A stretch of 64,000 nucleotides of DNA from Pectobacterium peruviense. Its GTDB lineage: Bacteria; Pseudomonadota; Gammaproteobacteria; Enterobacterales; Enterobacteriaceae. Position 1 is the stretch's first letter, and each line of letters starts with the position of its first letter. Shown here one piece after another: positions 9,311-19,067 of the stretch. The stretch is taken from contig NZ_LXFV01000058.1 of NCBI RefSeq assembly GCF_002847345.1, forward strand, positions 1 through 64,000, read 5' to 3'. Made by a program: the position numbers and the translations under genes. The notes below the pieces were generated by a model that worked only from the letters and a program-made list of their open reading frames with translations, ran no database searches and was not told where the DNA came from.

Positions 9311-10605
9311 ATCTGTCCGCGTTACCTATAGCTACCACTGCCAGTGATACAAGCAGTTCTTCTGCTTCTTTGCTGACACAGGGTGAGCTACCAAAAGATT
9401 TTGTTGATCTGTTGAGCAAACGCATATCACAAGTAGCCGATACTTCGGGTAAAAAGACACTCGACAAAGTAGATGAAGAAGCCCTGCTAAACGCTTTAGG
9501 GAAAGATAACGCTTCGCTTAGTCGTGACGATTTAAATGCCCTGCTTTCTTCATTCAGTTCTCTGACTGGAGCAACCATTACAGCAGGTAAGCAAAATCCA
9601 GAAATTGCAGAACAGGCAAAGTTAAAAGGTCTGGATAAGAAAGATAACGACAATACTGCAGACGATGCGATTGCAATGCAGGCACTGCTTGCCATGTTGC
9701 AAACTGCGCCACTACCTGCGCCAACTGCCGTCGATAGTATTGCTGCGACTGTCGTTAATACGACGGGTTTAAATATTCCGGGGCTCATTGACGCTAAACG
9801 CCAGAACGAGGCTCCCGCATCTGTACTAAACAATACGGGTGAAAGTGCCAAAGGCACGCTAGCAAAGCTGCTCGACACATCAGTCATGCCAGATAAAAAT
9901 GCGGATATCTCGCGCGATCTGCATCATGCAACCAAACAGACCTCATCGACAACGACTGAGTCTACGGACGATGCTGCAAAATTTGCGCTGACGACACCGC
10001 ACTCTCTTGCTGGCGATCGCAATGCGTCTGAATCGGCTTCTACCTTGGGCAACGGCGCGTCTCAAACAACACCACCAGTGGTGCAGGCTATGCACGTTCA
10101 ACCTGCATCAGTTGGAAGCACTGCTCCAGCCCCTCAGGCAACAAGTGCTCAGTTAAATGCACCGTTTGGCTCGCCACAATGGCAAGACGCATTGGGTCAG
10201 CAAATCATTATGTTCAGCCGTAACGGCCAGCAAACTGTAGAGTTACGTTTAAATCCACAAGAATTGGGCGCACTGCACATCAGTCTAAAACTTGATGATA
10301 ACCAGGCACAAATTCATCTGGCTTCAGCAAGCAGTCAGGTTCGTTCAGCGCTGGAAGCGGCGCTGCCTCATTTGCGTAATGCGATGGCAGAAAGTGGAAT
10401 TAACCTTGGTCAGAGCAGTGTAGGTAGTGATTCCTCTGCCTGGCAGCAGCAAATGGCTAGCAATAACAACGATGGCAACAGCCGTGGCTCGTCTTACCAA
10501 CAGCAATTTGGCCATTCATCAGAAAGCACGAATGAATTATTAGACGTACCAGAACAGTTGAAATCGATGGCGTCATCGGTCAACGGCGTTGATATCTTTG
10601 CCTGA
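9307..10605 (+). CDS. fliK: flagellar hook-length control protein FliK
   Basis: FliK is the secreted molecular ruler that ends hook growth and triggers the export switch through FlhB. The conserved C-terminal domain is clear (ELRLNPQELGALHISLKLDD, then AQIHLASASSQVRSALEAALPHLRNAMAESGINLG). The N-terminal two thirds is a low-complexity Ala/Thr/Ser/Pro ruler, longer than in E. coli (432 versus 375 residues). It is the last gene of fliFGHIJK. Confidence 0.95.
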   Translation: MNLSALPIATTASDTSSSSASLLTQGELPKDFVDLLSKRISQVADTSGKKTLDKVDEEALLNALGKDNASLSRDDLNALLSSFSSLTGATITAGKQNPEIAEQAKLKGLDKKDNDNTADDAIAMQALLAMLQTAPLPAPTAVDSIAATVVNTTGLNIPGLIDAKRQNEAPASVLNNTGESAKGTLAKLLDTSVMPDKNADISRDLHHATKQTSSTTTESTDDAAKFALTTPHSLAGDRNASESASTLGNGASQTTPPVVQAMHVQPASVGSTAPAPQATSAQLNAPFGSPQWQDALGQQIIMFSRNGQQTVELRLNPQELGALHISLKLDDNQAQIHLASASSQVRSALEAALPHLRNAMAESGINLGQSSVGSDSSAWQQQMASNNNDGNSRGSSYQQQFGHSSESTNELLDVPEQLKSMASSVNGVDIFA

Positions 10606-10639
10606 AAGTGAAGTAAACGAATAAGTTAGCACGATTTTC

Positions 10640-10730
10640 CCTGCCTATTCTCTGTATTGAACATTGCAATAGGCAGGATAATCATCGACATTACGCATTT
10701 ATTTATTGCTGGTTTCATCCAGCAGTAAAT
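10640..10730 (+). repeat. two hairpins in the fliK-fliL spacer
   Basis: The first hairpin has a perfect 10-bp stem, CCTGCCTATT (10640-10649) with AATAGGCAGG (10668-10677). The second has a 12-bp stem with one G-T pair, ATTTATTGCTGG (10701-10712) with CCAGCAGTAAAT (10719-10730), and a 6-nt loop. Neither is followed by a T tract. They separate the two fli operons and could attenuate readthrough or stabilise the processed ends. Confidence 0.55.
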
Positions 10731-10760
10731 ATCGATAAGTAACGGGAACTATCTTTGGCT

Positions 10761-11240
10761 ATGTCTGATATGCAAGTTCGACCAGGACGTAAACGGTCTA
10801 TTTGGCTAATACTACTGATTATCGTTGCTCTCGCTGCAACTGGTGCCGCGGGCGCCGCCTGGTGGCTATTAAATCAGAAGAACGCGGCAACGGCTGAGCA
10901 GGAAGCACCGCCACCGCCAGAGCCTGTTTTCATGCCACTGGATACTTTTACCGTTAATCTAGTCAATGCAGATAATGACCCTGACCGCGTGTTATATGTT
11001 GGATTCACACTGCGTTTGCCAGATGAGGCAACGCGCACTCGTTTTACGAATTATCTGCCAGAAGTTCGCAGCCGTCTGTTATTGTTGCTTTCTCGTCAGG
11101 ACGCAATTACGCTTGCCAATGAGCAAGGTAAACAGAAGCTAATCGAGCAAATTAAGCAAGTGCTAAGCCCACCATTAGTTCCTGGTCAACCTAACCAGGT
11201 CGTTACTGATGTTCTGTTCACGGCCTTTATACTGCGGTAA
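10761..11240 (+). CDS. fliL: flagellar basal body protein FliL
   Basis: Inner-membrane protein that rings the stator and supports torque under load. It has one membrane helix (about residues 14-37) and a periplasmic domain resembling the stomatin fold. The ATG at 10761 gives 159 residues starting [13 protein letters not shown] (154 in E. coli). A TTG two codons upstream, at 10755, is better placed relative to GGGA (7 nt, against 13 nt for the ATG) and may be the true start. First gene of fliLMNOPQR. Confidence 0.93.
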   Translation: MSDMQVRPGRKRSIWLILLIIVALAATGAAGAAWWLLNQKNAATAEQEAPPPPEPVFMPLDTFTVNLVNADNDPDRVLYVGFTLRLPDEATRTRFTNYLPEVRSRLLLLLSRQDAITLANEQGKQKLIEQIKQVLSPPLVPGQPNQVVTDVLFTAFILR

Positions 11241-11245
11241 CCATT

Positions 11246-12259
11246 ATGGGCGATAGTATTCTTTCACAAGCAGAAATTGATGCACTATTGAATGGCGACA
11301 GCGGCGATAGTGACGCTGATGCCAATGCGGCATCAAAAACGGATGGGGGCGTAAAACCCTATGATCCGAATACTCAGCGACGCGTTATCCGTGAGCGTTT
11401 ACAAGCATTAGAAATTATTAATGAACGTTTCGCTCGCCAATTCAGAATGTCGTTGTTTAACCTGTTGCGTCGTAGCCCCGACATTACCGTGGGTGGAATC
11501 AAGATCCAGCCTTATCACGAGTTTGCCAGGAACCTTCCGGTACCGACAAACCTGAATCTTATTCACTTAAAACCGCTACGTGGTACTGCGCTATTCGTAT
11601 TTTCGCCAAGTTTGGTATTTATCGCTGTAGATAACCTCTTCGGCGGTGATGGACGTTTCCCGACGAAGGTCGAAGGTCGCGAATTTACCCACACAGAGCA
11701 GCGCGTGGTTAAACGCATGTTACGTCTGGCTCTGGAAGCGTATGGCGAAGCGTGGAATGCGATTTATAAACTTGATATCGAATACGTACGTTCAGAAATG
11801 CAGGTCAAGTTTACCAATATTACAACGTCGCCTAATGATATCGTCGTGACTACACCGTTTCATGTTGAAATCGGTTCACTAACTGGCGAATTTAACATCT
11901 GTATTCCTTTTTCAATGATAGAGCCGCTGCGCGAACTGCTTGCGAACCCACCATTGGAAAACTCGCGTCAGGAAGATCAGAGCTGGCGGGACACCTTAGC
12001 CAAACAGGTACAACATTCTGAATTGGAATTAGTTGCAAGCTTTGTTGATATTCCGCTGCGACTGTCCAAAATTCTGAAGTTACAGCCCGGCGATGTGTTA
12101 CCGATCGACAAACCAGACAAAATCGTTGCTCATGTTGACGGTGTGCCTGTGCTGACCAGCCAATATGGCACATTGAACGGGCAATACGCCCTACGTGTTG
12201 AACATTTGATTAACCCTATATTGAATTCTCTGGATAACGAGGAACAGCCCCATGAGTGA
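11246..12259 (+). CDS. fliM: flagellar motor switch protein FliM
   Basis: C-ring protein that receives CheY-phosphate and sets rotation direction. The 337-residue product (334 in E. coli) starts MGDSILSQAEIDALLNGDS, containing the conserved CheY-binding N-terminal peptide. The middle CheC-like domain and the C-terminal SpoA domain shared with FliN follow. It is 5 bp after fliL and overlaps fliN by 8 bp. Confidence 0.98.
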   Translation: MGDSILSQAEIDALLNGDSGDSDADANAASKTDGGVKPYDPNTQRRVIRERLQALEIINERFARQFRMSLFNLLRRSPDITVGGIKIQPYHEFARNLPVPTNLNLIHLKPLRGTALFVFSPSLVFIAVDNLFGGDGRFPTKVEGREFTHTEQRVVKRMLRLALEAYGEAWNAIYKLDIEYVRSEMQVKFTNITTSPNDIVVTTPFHVEIGSLTGEFNICIPFSMIEPLRELLANPPLENSRQEDQSWRDTLAKQVQHSELELVASFVDIPLRLSKILKLQPGDVLPIDKPDKIVAHVDGVPVLTSQYGTLNGQYALRVEHLINPILNSLDNEEQPHE

Positions 12260-12665
12260 CACCAAGAAACCGTCCGACGACAAGGAATCAGTGGACGATC
12301 TGTGGGCTGATGCATTTAACGAGCAGCAGGCTGCAGAAAAACCGGCAGCGACAACAGAAGGCATTTTTAAGTCACTAGACGGCCATGACCCATTGGGTGC
12401 CCTACAGGATATCGATCTGATATTGGATATTCCGGTCAAACTCACCGTTGAGCTCGGTCGGACAAAAATGACGATAAAAGAGCTTCTGCGCCTAACCCAA
12501 GGTTCTGTTGTTGCACTTGATGGCTTAGCGGGTGAACCGTTGGATATCCTGATCAATGGCTATCTGATCGCCCAAGGTGAGGTCGTCGTCGTCTCTGACA
12601 AGTATGGTGTTCGTATTACAGACATCATTACACCATCTGAACGTATGCGCCGCCTGAGTCGTTAA
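12252..12665 (+). CDS. fliN: flagellar motor switch protein FliN
   Basis: C-ring protein that completes the switch with FliM and docks FliH. Its 137 residues equal the E. coli length. The C-terminal SpoA domain is conserved (ILDIPVKLTVELGRTKMTIK, then ELLRLTQGSVVALDGLAGEPLDILING). It overlaps fliM by 8 bp and fliO by one base. Confidence 0.98.
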   Translation: MSDTKKPSDDKESVDDLWADAFNEQQAAEKPAATTEGIFKSLDGHDPLGALQDIDLILDIPVKLTVELGRTKMTIKELLRLTQGSVVALDGLAGEPLDILINGYLIAQGEVVVVSDKYGVRITDIITPSERMRRLSR

Positions 12666-13087
12666 TGGCAACAGCCTCGATATCATCCCCTACTTCAGTA
12701 GCAAGCCAGCAGTCGACTCTTGTTACTGAACCCCCACTTACCGGCAGCATGTTACTGACACAAGTTGGTAGCGTGCTTGCTGGTATTTTATTGTTTATTC
12801 TACTAATTGCCTGGTTTGCCCGTAAACTCGGTTTTGCACCGCAAGCCAAGCAAAATAAGTTGCTAAAAGTCGTATCCAGTTGCCCTGTAGGGCAGCGTGA
12901 GCGAGTAGTTATTGTAGAAGTTGATAATACCTGGTTGGTACTAGGTGTTACAGCTCAGCAAATTACACCGCTGCATACGCTTCCAGCACAACCAATCAAC
13001 GACAGTTCCTCCACTGGCGACACCAAGCCAGTAGATTTCAATCAACTGTTAAAGAAAGTTTTAAAGCGTCCGGAAAAATCGGAATGA
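12665..13087 (+). CDS. fliO: flagellar export apparatus protein FliO
   Basis: FliO is a membrane scaffold that helps assemble the FliP ring of the export gate. The 140-residue protein (121 in E. coli) has one membrane helix near residues 31-50, followed by a small cytoplasmic domain with the [21 protein letters not shown] strand region. Its start and stop overlap the neighbouring genes (TAATG; ATGA with fliP). Confidence 0.93.
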   Translation: MATASISSPTSVASQQSTLVTEPPLTGSMLLTQVGSVLAGILLFILLIAWFARKLGFAPQAKQNKLLKVVSSCPVGQRERVVIVEVDNTWLVLGVTAQQITPLHTLPAQPINDSSSTGDTKPVDFNQLLKKVLKRPEKSE

Positions 13088-13860
13088 GTGCCTTGCCTAA
13101 CTATTTTCGTATCACCGCCTTGTTTCACACGCTTCGCTATGGTTTCGCCATCTGCTTACTGTTCATTGCACCATCAGTATGGGCACAGCTTCCCGGAATT
13201 GTGACGCAACCACTACCTAACGGTGGACAGAGCTGGACGCTATCAGTACAAACGCTGGTTTTCCTCACGTCATTAACGTTTCTTCCTGCTGCATTGCTAA
13301 TGATGACCAGCTTCACCCGCATCATCATTGTGCTTAGCTTGTTACGTAATGCGATGGGCACGCCAACCGCGCCACCGAATCAGGTATTGCTCGGATTGAC
13401 ACTGTTCTTGACATTCTTTGTCATGTCACCGGTATTAAACCGCGTTTATGACGAAGCCTATCTTCCATTTAGTCAGGATCAAATCAGCATGGAAGTCGCC
13501 ATCGAACGTGGCGCGGAACCTGTACGCGAATTCATGTTGCGGCAAACCCGGGAAACCGATTTGGCATTGTTTACCAGGCTGGCAGAAATCCCAGAAATTC
13601 AGGGACCTGAAGCGGTACCCATGCGTGTACTTCTTCCTGCGTTTGTGACAAGTGAACTAAAAACCGCTTTCCAGATTGGTTTTACCGTATTTATCCCTTT
13701 CCTCATCATCGACCTCGTTGTTGCAAGCGTATTGATGGCTCTGGGGATGATGATGGTTCCTCCGGCGACAATTTCCTTGCCTTTTAAACTCATGCTTTTC
13801 GTACTAGTCGATGGCTGGCAACTGCTACTCGGTTCATTAGCCCAAAGTTTTTATAGTTAG
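13084..13860 (+). CDS. fliP: flagellar export gate protein FliP
   Basis: Core channel subunit of the flagellar export gate, forming a ring with FliQ and FliR. The 258 residues carry an N-terminal cleavable-type signal ending ...APSVWAQ and four membrane helices. The signatures [21 protein letters not shown] and the C-terminal [18 protein letters not shown] region are present. The first 13 or so residues before the hydrophobic core are longer than in E. coli (245 aa). Confidence 0.97.
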   Translation: MSALPNYFRITALFHTLRYGFAICLLFIAPSVWAQLPGIVTQPLPNGGQSWTLSVQTLVFLTSLTFLPAALLMMTSFTRIIIVLSLLRNAMGTPTAPPNQVLLGLTLFLTFFVMSPVLNRVYDEAYLPFSQDQISMEVAIERGAEPVREFMLRQTRETDLALFTRLAEIPEIQGPEAVPMRVLLPAFVTSELKTAFQIGFTVFIPFLIIDLVVASVLMALGMMMVPPATISLPFKLMLFVLVDGWQLLLGSLAQSFYS

Positions 13861-13872
13861 AGGAATGCGACT

Positions 13873-14142
13873 ATGACACCAGAATCGGTGATGGCACTGG
13901 GCTATGAAGCAATGAAAGTCGCGTTGGCGCTGGCAGCCCCTCCCCTAATGGCTGCTCTGGTCAGCGGGCTGGTTATTAGCCTTTTGCAAGCAGCCACCCA
14001 AATAAACGAAATGACATTGTCATTTATCCCTAAAATCCTAACAGTATTCTTCACGTTAGTGATCGCAGGGCCCTGGATGTTAAACCTCATGCTGGACTAT
14101 ATGCGTACGCTATTCGGCCAGTTACCTAATATTATTGGGTAA
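13873..14142 (+). CDS. fliQ: flagellar export gate protein FliQ
   Basis: Small gate subunit of 89 residues with two membrane helices, the same length as E. coli FliQ. It starts [23 protein letters not shown] and contains the [15 protein letters not shown] loop typical of the family. It sits 12 bp after fliP and 2 bp before fliR. Confidence 0.97.
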   Translation: MTPESVMALGYEAMKVALALAAPPLMAALVSGLVISLLQAATQINEMTLSFIPKILTVFFTLVIAGPWMLNLMLDYMRTLFGQLPNIIG

Positions 14143-14144
14143 GC

Positions 14145-14930
14145 ATGCTGACGTTTAACAGTTGGGATATGGTGAATTGGGTTAGCCAGTTTTTCTGGCC
14201 GTTTGTCAGAATTCTTGCATTGCTCAGTACCGCACCAGTCTTTAATGAAAGAGCGATCGGCAATCGGGTAAAAATTGGCCTAGGTGTACTAATTACCCTG
14301 CTCGTTGCGCCTTATTTGCCATTAAACACCACGCCTATCTTTTCTGTTGCAGGCGTCTGGCTGCTAATACAACAAATACTTATCGGCGTGGCACTAGGCT
14401 TGTCAATGCAGTTGGCATTTGCCGCTATTCGCTACGCGGGAGAGCTTATTGGCTTACAGATGGGACTCGCTTTTGCGACCTTCTTCGATCCAACGGGCGG
14501 CCCGAACATGCAGGTAATAGCCCGTTTCATGAACATTCTCGCAATCCTGCTGTTCTTAACCTTTGATGGGCATCTCTGGCTTATTTCTTTGTTGGCAGAT
14601 AGTTTCTATATCTTGCCAATCAGTACCAATCCAATTAATAGCCATGCCTTCCTCTCGCTTGCGCGCGCTGCTGGATTGATTTTTATTAACGGATTAATGT
14701 TGGCACTCCCTATCATAACCCTCTTGCTAACAATCAACCTAGCGTTAGGCATACTTAACCGTATGGCACCTCAACTCTCAATATTTGTTATTGGCTTTCC
14801 GATTACACTCACCGTCGGAATCATGACGCTAGGCTTATTACTCCCGCTGCTCCCATCATTCGCGGAACATTTATTCAGCGAGGTTTTCGATTTACTCGCG
14901 GATATTCTTAGCCAATTATCAGCATCCTAG
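14145..14930 (+). CDS. fliR: flagellar export gate protein FliR
   Basis: Gate subunit of 261 residues (E. coli 261) with about six membrane helices. It contains the conserved [19 protein letters not shown] segment. It is the last gene of fliLMNOPQR. No clear terminator was found after it. Confidence 0.97.
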   Translation: MLTFNSWDMVNWVSQFFWPFVRILALLSTAPVFNERAIGNRVKIGLGVLITLLVAPYLPLNTTPIFSVAGVWLLIQQILIGVALGLSMQLAFAAIRYAGELIGLQMGLAFATFFDPTGGPNMQVIARFMNILAILLFLTFDGHLWLISLLADSFYILPISTNPINSHAFLSLARAAGLIFINGLMLALPIITLLLTINLALGILNRMAPQLSIFVIGFPITLTVGIMTLGLLLPLLPSFAEHLFSEVFDLLADILSQLSAS

Positions 14931-15286
14931 TTACCTATAAACCTATTAGGCAAAAAAGATAAAGCAATGCTAATTTCGCATCCGTAAACTTGCCTATCAT
15001 TTCAGCATACTACTACGGACTCTCTGTCAGATTCGGCATATATTTATAAAATAAATGACGGTGGTAAATAGCATTTATAAATGCTGCATCAGATATCGAT
15101 GCAATGAAGCGGCTGCGTATATAACAGTAGGTATTGTATAAAACAGACGGAGAGGAATTCAGAATGGCCGGGAATAAAAAATGGCATGTCATCCATTCAA
15201 TATAATGAGTGACACGCCTAAAAAACACGCCCGGTTTAAGCGTATTCAAATCGTAGAGTAGAATAGATGAATATCGTCCATTACTA
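14931..15286. other. 356-bp spacer between convergent fliR and flgL
   Basis: No convincing gene or terminator seen. It contains a 16-bp perfect palindrome AGCATTTATAAATGCT at 15070-15085. A 78-codon minus-strand frame (15013-15249) has no recognisable features and looks like chance. Confidence 0.5.
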
Positions 15287-16240
15287 CTATTTCATTTGGA
15301 ACAATGACATTCCCTGCATGTTCTGGAAAGAAGTATAAGAAGCTTGCAAGGAAGACTGCTGCATAATATAAGACGAGATCGCCTCATACCAGTCGGTATC
15401 CTGCAATTGTGATAACGTTGTTTTATTTGCCACATCGCGATCTTTACCAATTGCATCAAGGTTATCAATTTCATTGAGCTGAATACCTAACTCTGCTCGG
15501 ACGGCAGAAATATTATTCAATGAATTTTTTAAACCACGGTTTGCAGTCTCTAACGCTGCCGCCACACCAGCTTTTGTTGCATCATCAGCATCTGCGATAG
15601 GCGTTTCAAGTGCTTTAATTGCAATATCCAGCGTCTCAAATAAATCCGATTGAATGCTACCATCAGGCTCTTTTTGGGCATCACCGGTTATCCCATTGAA
15701 CACCGCAGAGCCTACATGGCTGACCGCCATATCTCGAGCCGAATCTACCCGCTGTGAGATAGCTTTGTTTCCGCCCAAATACTCAACACCTGCTGCCCCT
15801 TCAACAAAAGGAGCATCGTCCGTTTCGTAACCAGCAAAAATGTAATTGCCGTTACCGTCAGTGCTGTTAGCCATATTCAGCAACTCAGCTTTCATGCCAC
15901 GCAGAGAAGCTGCAACCGATTTGCGATCGTCATCACTCAGAACACCGCCGCCTTTGATTACTTCAGTCAATGCGCTGGTAACCGTAGTCACGCTCTTATC
16001 TAAGATAGACTCTTCCAGAGACATGCTTTGTTTGGCAAATGTACGTGCTAGCGTGTACTGACCGTTCTCCGATTGTGCCTGGCCAAGCATAATGGCACCT
16101 GCAGCCGCGATAGGATCATCTGATGGATTGACAACTCGCTTTCCAGTTGAAAGTTGCTCACCCGTCTTTTGCCACGCTGCCTGACCATTAATAATGCCCT
16201 GCATGTTTTGCTGGTATATCATGCTCGTACTTAAACGCAT
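15287..16240 (-). CDS. flgL: flagellar hook-filament junction protein FlgL (HAP3)
   Basis: FlgL joins the hook-associated FlgK to the filament. The 317 residues equal the E. coli length. The N-terminal D0 helix MRLSTSMIYQQNMQGI and a flagellin-like C-terminal helix are present. It lies 31 bp after flgK and is probably cotranscribed with it. Confidence 0.96.
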   Translation of the reverse strand: MRLSTSMIYQQNMQGIINGQAAWQKTGEQLSTGKRVVNPSDDPIAAAGAIMLGQAQSENGQYTLARTFAKQSMSLEESILDKSVTTVTSALTEVIKGGGVLSDDDRKSVAASLRGMKAELLNMANSTDGNGNYIFAGYETDDAPFVEGAAGVEYLGGNKAISQRVDSARDMAVSHVGSAVFNGITGDAQKEPDGSIQSDLFETLDIAIKALETPIADADDATKAGVAAALETANRGLKNSLNNISAVRAELGIQLNEIDNLDAIGKDRDVANKTTLSQLQDTDWYEAISSYIMQQSSLQASYTSFQNMQGMSLFQMK

Positions 16241-16271
16241 GGTATCAATTCCTCTCTATTAAATGGTCAAA

Positions 16272-17978
16272 CTAGCTACGGGCTGCTAACAAAGCGTCAA
16301 ATATTGATTGTGCTGTTTTGATGACCTGAGCATTCGCCATATAATATTGCTGATAACGCATCAGATCGCCGTATTCTTCATCCAGGTTAACACCAGATAC
16401 AGACTGCTGTTCTGCTGTCAGTTGCTTAACAACGTTTTGCTGCGATGTATTATTTATCTTCAAAGTACTGGTCTGGTTACCAATCGTACCAACCAAACTG
16501 GCGTATGCTCCAGAAACGCTGGCCTTTCCGCCTACGATTTTTTCATTTTGTAAAGCAAGCAATGCCTTAGCATTCGTATTATCACTAACACCGCCAAATA
16601 CAGGATTGCCGCTTCCATCTAAAACGGGAGCTCCACTATCATCAAGCTTAACGGATGCTGCAGCAATTTTATTAGGATCGGAAACAGCCACTGACATATC
16701 GATAATCACGTCATTAACTGGCTTGAGCACGAAACTGTCGTTTGTCGCCGGCGTTCCAGTGATTGTCATCTTGATGCCATCAAAATTCAGGCTGTTCTCA
16801 GGAGGAGTGCCTGCGGTCGTCACTGCCGCCGTAAATTTTGAATTGTCAGACAGGCGGGTTACTTGCCAATTAGCGCCATCATATTTAATCGCATAGTTGG
16901 TTGCCTGTACGTCTTTGGTATCAGTGTAAGATGGCGTTAGCGCAGCAGTGCCGCCATTTTTGCTATCATTCAGGACAACCGCTTTACCAAAAGAGAAGAA
17001 GTCGCCGCCTTTAACACCATCACGGTCATAACCTTGCTGATGTTGAGTATTAAATGCATCAGCGAATGCCAGTGCTAACTGCCCTAGTTGATTACGCGCC
17101 TCATCAAGAGTCTCTGAACGGAAAGAAAGCAAACCACCTAATGAACCACCGGTTAACGAGCTTTCAGTAAGCGCCACGACATCGTTTGTCTGATCTTTAT
17201 ATCCGATGGTAAGACGAGCAGGATCGCTGCTGGAACTCGTTGCAACCAACTGGTTGCTGGTGCCAGCCTGAACCAGGTTGGTGCCATTCTTCAAGGCGAC
17301 GTTGTAAACGATGCCATCCTGAACGGTAACATCAACGCCCACCAATTTATTAAGCTGATCGACCAAGAGATCGCGCTGATCGAGCAAATCATTAGGCATC
17401 GTGCCGCTGTTTGCTCCCATCAGCTTCGTGATTTCGTTATTTAAAGATGCAATCTGATTGCTATAAGTATTAATTTGACCAACAGTGCTTTGAATTTGTG
17501 TATTTAGACCACTGTCCATGTCACGCAAATATTTATCTGTAACTTTAAATTGGTTTACCAGCCCTTCCGCTTTACCCAGTACAGTTTGACGAGTAGATGA
17601 ATCACCAGCATTACTGGTGAGGTTCTGCAAGTTGGAAAAGAAGCTTTGAATCGTCGATGAAAGACTGGTGGAACTACTAGCGAGCAGGTTATCAATTTTG
17701 GAAATTTGCTCGTAGTAAGCAGAAACCGAGCTGCTTGTCGTTTGTGCAGAACGTAGCTGATTGGTAATAAATTCATTATATTGGCGATTGATACTAACTA
17801 CATTCACACCATTACCAATATACCCAGCAGATGTGCTGCTGCTCGTTGCTTGCTCAAGAATCGCATTTTGCCGACTATAGCCAGTAACAGCTTGATTACT
17901 AATGTTGTTACTCACTGTACTCAGCGCAACCTGTGCACCTTTTAAGCCACTCATCGCGGTGTTAATTAAATTGGACAT
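16272..17978 (-). CDS. flgK: flagellar hook-filament junction protein FlgK (HAP1)
   Basis: First junction protein on the finished hook. The 568-residue product (547 in E. coli) begins MSNLINTAMSGLKGAQVALS, with the NNISN rod/hook motif at about residue 24-28. It ends with the helix YQQYYMANAQVIKTAQSIFDALLAA. It is read from a probable sigma-28 promoter at 18070-18096. Confidence 0.97.
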   Translation of the reverse strand: MSNLINTAMSGLKGAQVALSTVSNNISNQAVTGYSRQNAILEQATSSSTSAGYIGNGVNVVSINRQYNEFITNQLRSAQTTSSSVSAYYEQISKIDNLLASSSTSLSSTIQSFFSNLQNLTSNAGDSSTRQTVLGKAEGLVNQFKVTDKYLRDMDSGLNTQIQSTVGQINTYSNQIASLNNEITKLMGANSGTMPNDLLDQRDLLVDQLNKLVGVDVTVQDGIVYNVALKNGTNLVQAGTSNQLVATSSSSDPARLTIGYKDQTNDVVALTESSLTGGSLGGLLSFRSETLDEARNQLGQLALAFADAFNTQHQQGYDRDGVKGGDFFSFGKAVVLNDSKNGGTAALTPSYTDTKDVQATNYAIKYDGANWQVTRLSDNSKFTAAVTTAGTPPENSLNFDGIKMTITGTPATNDSFVLKPVNDVIIDMSVAVSDPNKIAAASVKLDDSGAPVLDGSGNPVFGGVSDNTNAKALLALQNEKIVGGKASVSGAYASLVGTIGNQTSTLKINNTSQQNVVKQLTAEQQSVSGVNLDEEYGDLMRYQQYYMANAQVIKTAQSIFDALLAARS

Positions 17979-18069
17979 AGGGTGTTGTTCCTTTTACACA
18001 GGCTCTCTTCGCCCTGCGCGATTAACAAAATGCTGAAAGCAGCAAATACGCTACATAAGTTAATTACTT

Positions 18070-18096
18070 TATCGGTCAGGACGCGCAAACCTTGAA
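18070..18096 (-). promoter_or_regulatory. probable sigma-28 promoter of flgKL
   Basis: On the minus strand: TCAA, 15 nt, ACCGATAA (7 of 8 to the -10 consensus). It sits in the flgJ-flgK gap, 92 bp before flgK, where E. coli and Salmonella also have a class 3 flgKL promoter. Confidence 0.65.
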
Positions 18097-18104
18097 TAAA
18101 AAAA

Positions 18105-19067
18105 TCAAAATAGCCGACTCAAATCGTGAGTGTAGGCTTTCGCTACTTTCTCACCTGAATTCTTCATTTGTTGGATCATACTAACCAGCTTCTGAGCATA
18201 TTGCGGGTCCGTTGCATACCCTGCTTTTTGCAACGCATGAGCCGCTTGTTCGGCCGTTCCGGCACTCATTACAGCAGAATAACGTGGGTTATTGGTCAAC
18301 AATTTCACATAATCGCCAATAGCTTCAATGTAGGAATCGTAAACTCTGAAGCTGGCTTTTACTTTTTTGGCCACGCCTTGCTCATACTCTGTCGTGGTTA
18401 TCTCTGTTGTTGGCCCATTCCAGCTACCGCCAGCTTTGATACCGAACAAATTGTGGCTTGGGCGTCCATCTTCAGTAGTAATCTCACGCTGCCCCCAGCC
18501 AGATTCAAGTGCCGCCTGGGCGATGATGAGGTGATGAGGTATGCCGCTATGCTGGCTGGCAATCTGCGCAGGCAAGGAAATCTGGGACACAAAATTACTA
18601 TTGGATAATGGCAGAGCTGAACCGGTCGTTGGCAATTTAGGCAACGCTTTGCGTACCATCTGCTCCACTGCCGCAGTTGGCATGCTTTTAAGCACATCAC
18701 CATCGAATGTTAATGGAACCGAGGGAACGGCAACTTTAGCCGCTGCGGCATCTGGAGATTGTCGGGTCAATTGCTCAACCATGACATCTGCGAGTCCAAG
18801 CCCCTTTCCTTTAGTTGAAATCTCTTGAGCAATTTGCTGGTCATACATTGAGGTATACAGACGCGTCTGATCGCTGCTGAAGAGCCCATCCTGCGGAATC
18901 GCAGAACGCATGCTTTTCATCATCAATTGTACAAACACACCTTCCATCTGTTGCGCAACCGCTCTGATGCCCTCTTTACTTTGAGGATTACCTGAAACTT
19001 CACGCTTCAGCGTATTCAGGGACTGCGCATCATAGGCCGCGTTATTCAGCGTCTGCATATCACTCAT
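18105..19067 (-). CDS. flgJ: flagellar rod cap and muramidase FlgJ
   Basis: FlgJ caps the growing rod and opens the peptidoglycan for it. The 320 residues (313 in E. coli) combine an N-terminal rod-cap domain (about 1-110) with a C-terminal glucosaminidase domain. The domain includes AQAALESGWGQREI, with the likely catalytic Glu, and SHNLFGIKAGGSWNG. It overlaps flgI by one base. Confidence 0.96.
   Translation of the reverse strand: MSDMQTLNNAAYDAQSLNTLKREVSGNPQSKEGIRAVAQQMEGVFVQLMMKSMRSAIPQDGLFSSDQTRLYTSMYDQQIAQEISTKGKGLGLADVMVEQLTRQSPDAAAAKVAVPSVPLTFDGDVLKSMPTAAVEQMVRKALPKLPTTGSALPLSNSNFVSQISLPAQIASQHSGIPHHLIIAQAALESGWGQREITTEDGRPSHNLFGIKAGGSWNGPTTEITTTEYEQGVAKKVKASFRVYDSYIEAIGDYVKLLTNNPRYSAVMSAGTAEQAAHALQKAGYATDPQYAQKLVSMIQQMKNSGEKVAKAYTHDLSRLF

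Noticed and set aside
9078..9887. 269-codon minus-strand reading frame across fliJ/fliK
   Set aside because: Fully antisense to fliJ and fliK, whose proteins are recognisable. The Ser/Ala-rich translation is typical of a shadow frame.
15013..15249. 78-codon minus-strand frame between fliR and flgL
   Set aside because: No ribosome site, no recognisable motif, and it sits in a gap between convergent operons. Kept only as a remark on the spacer.
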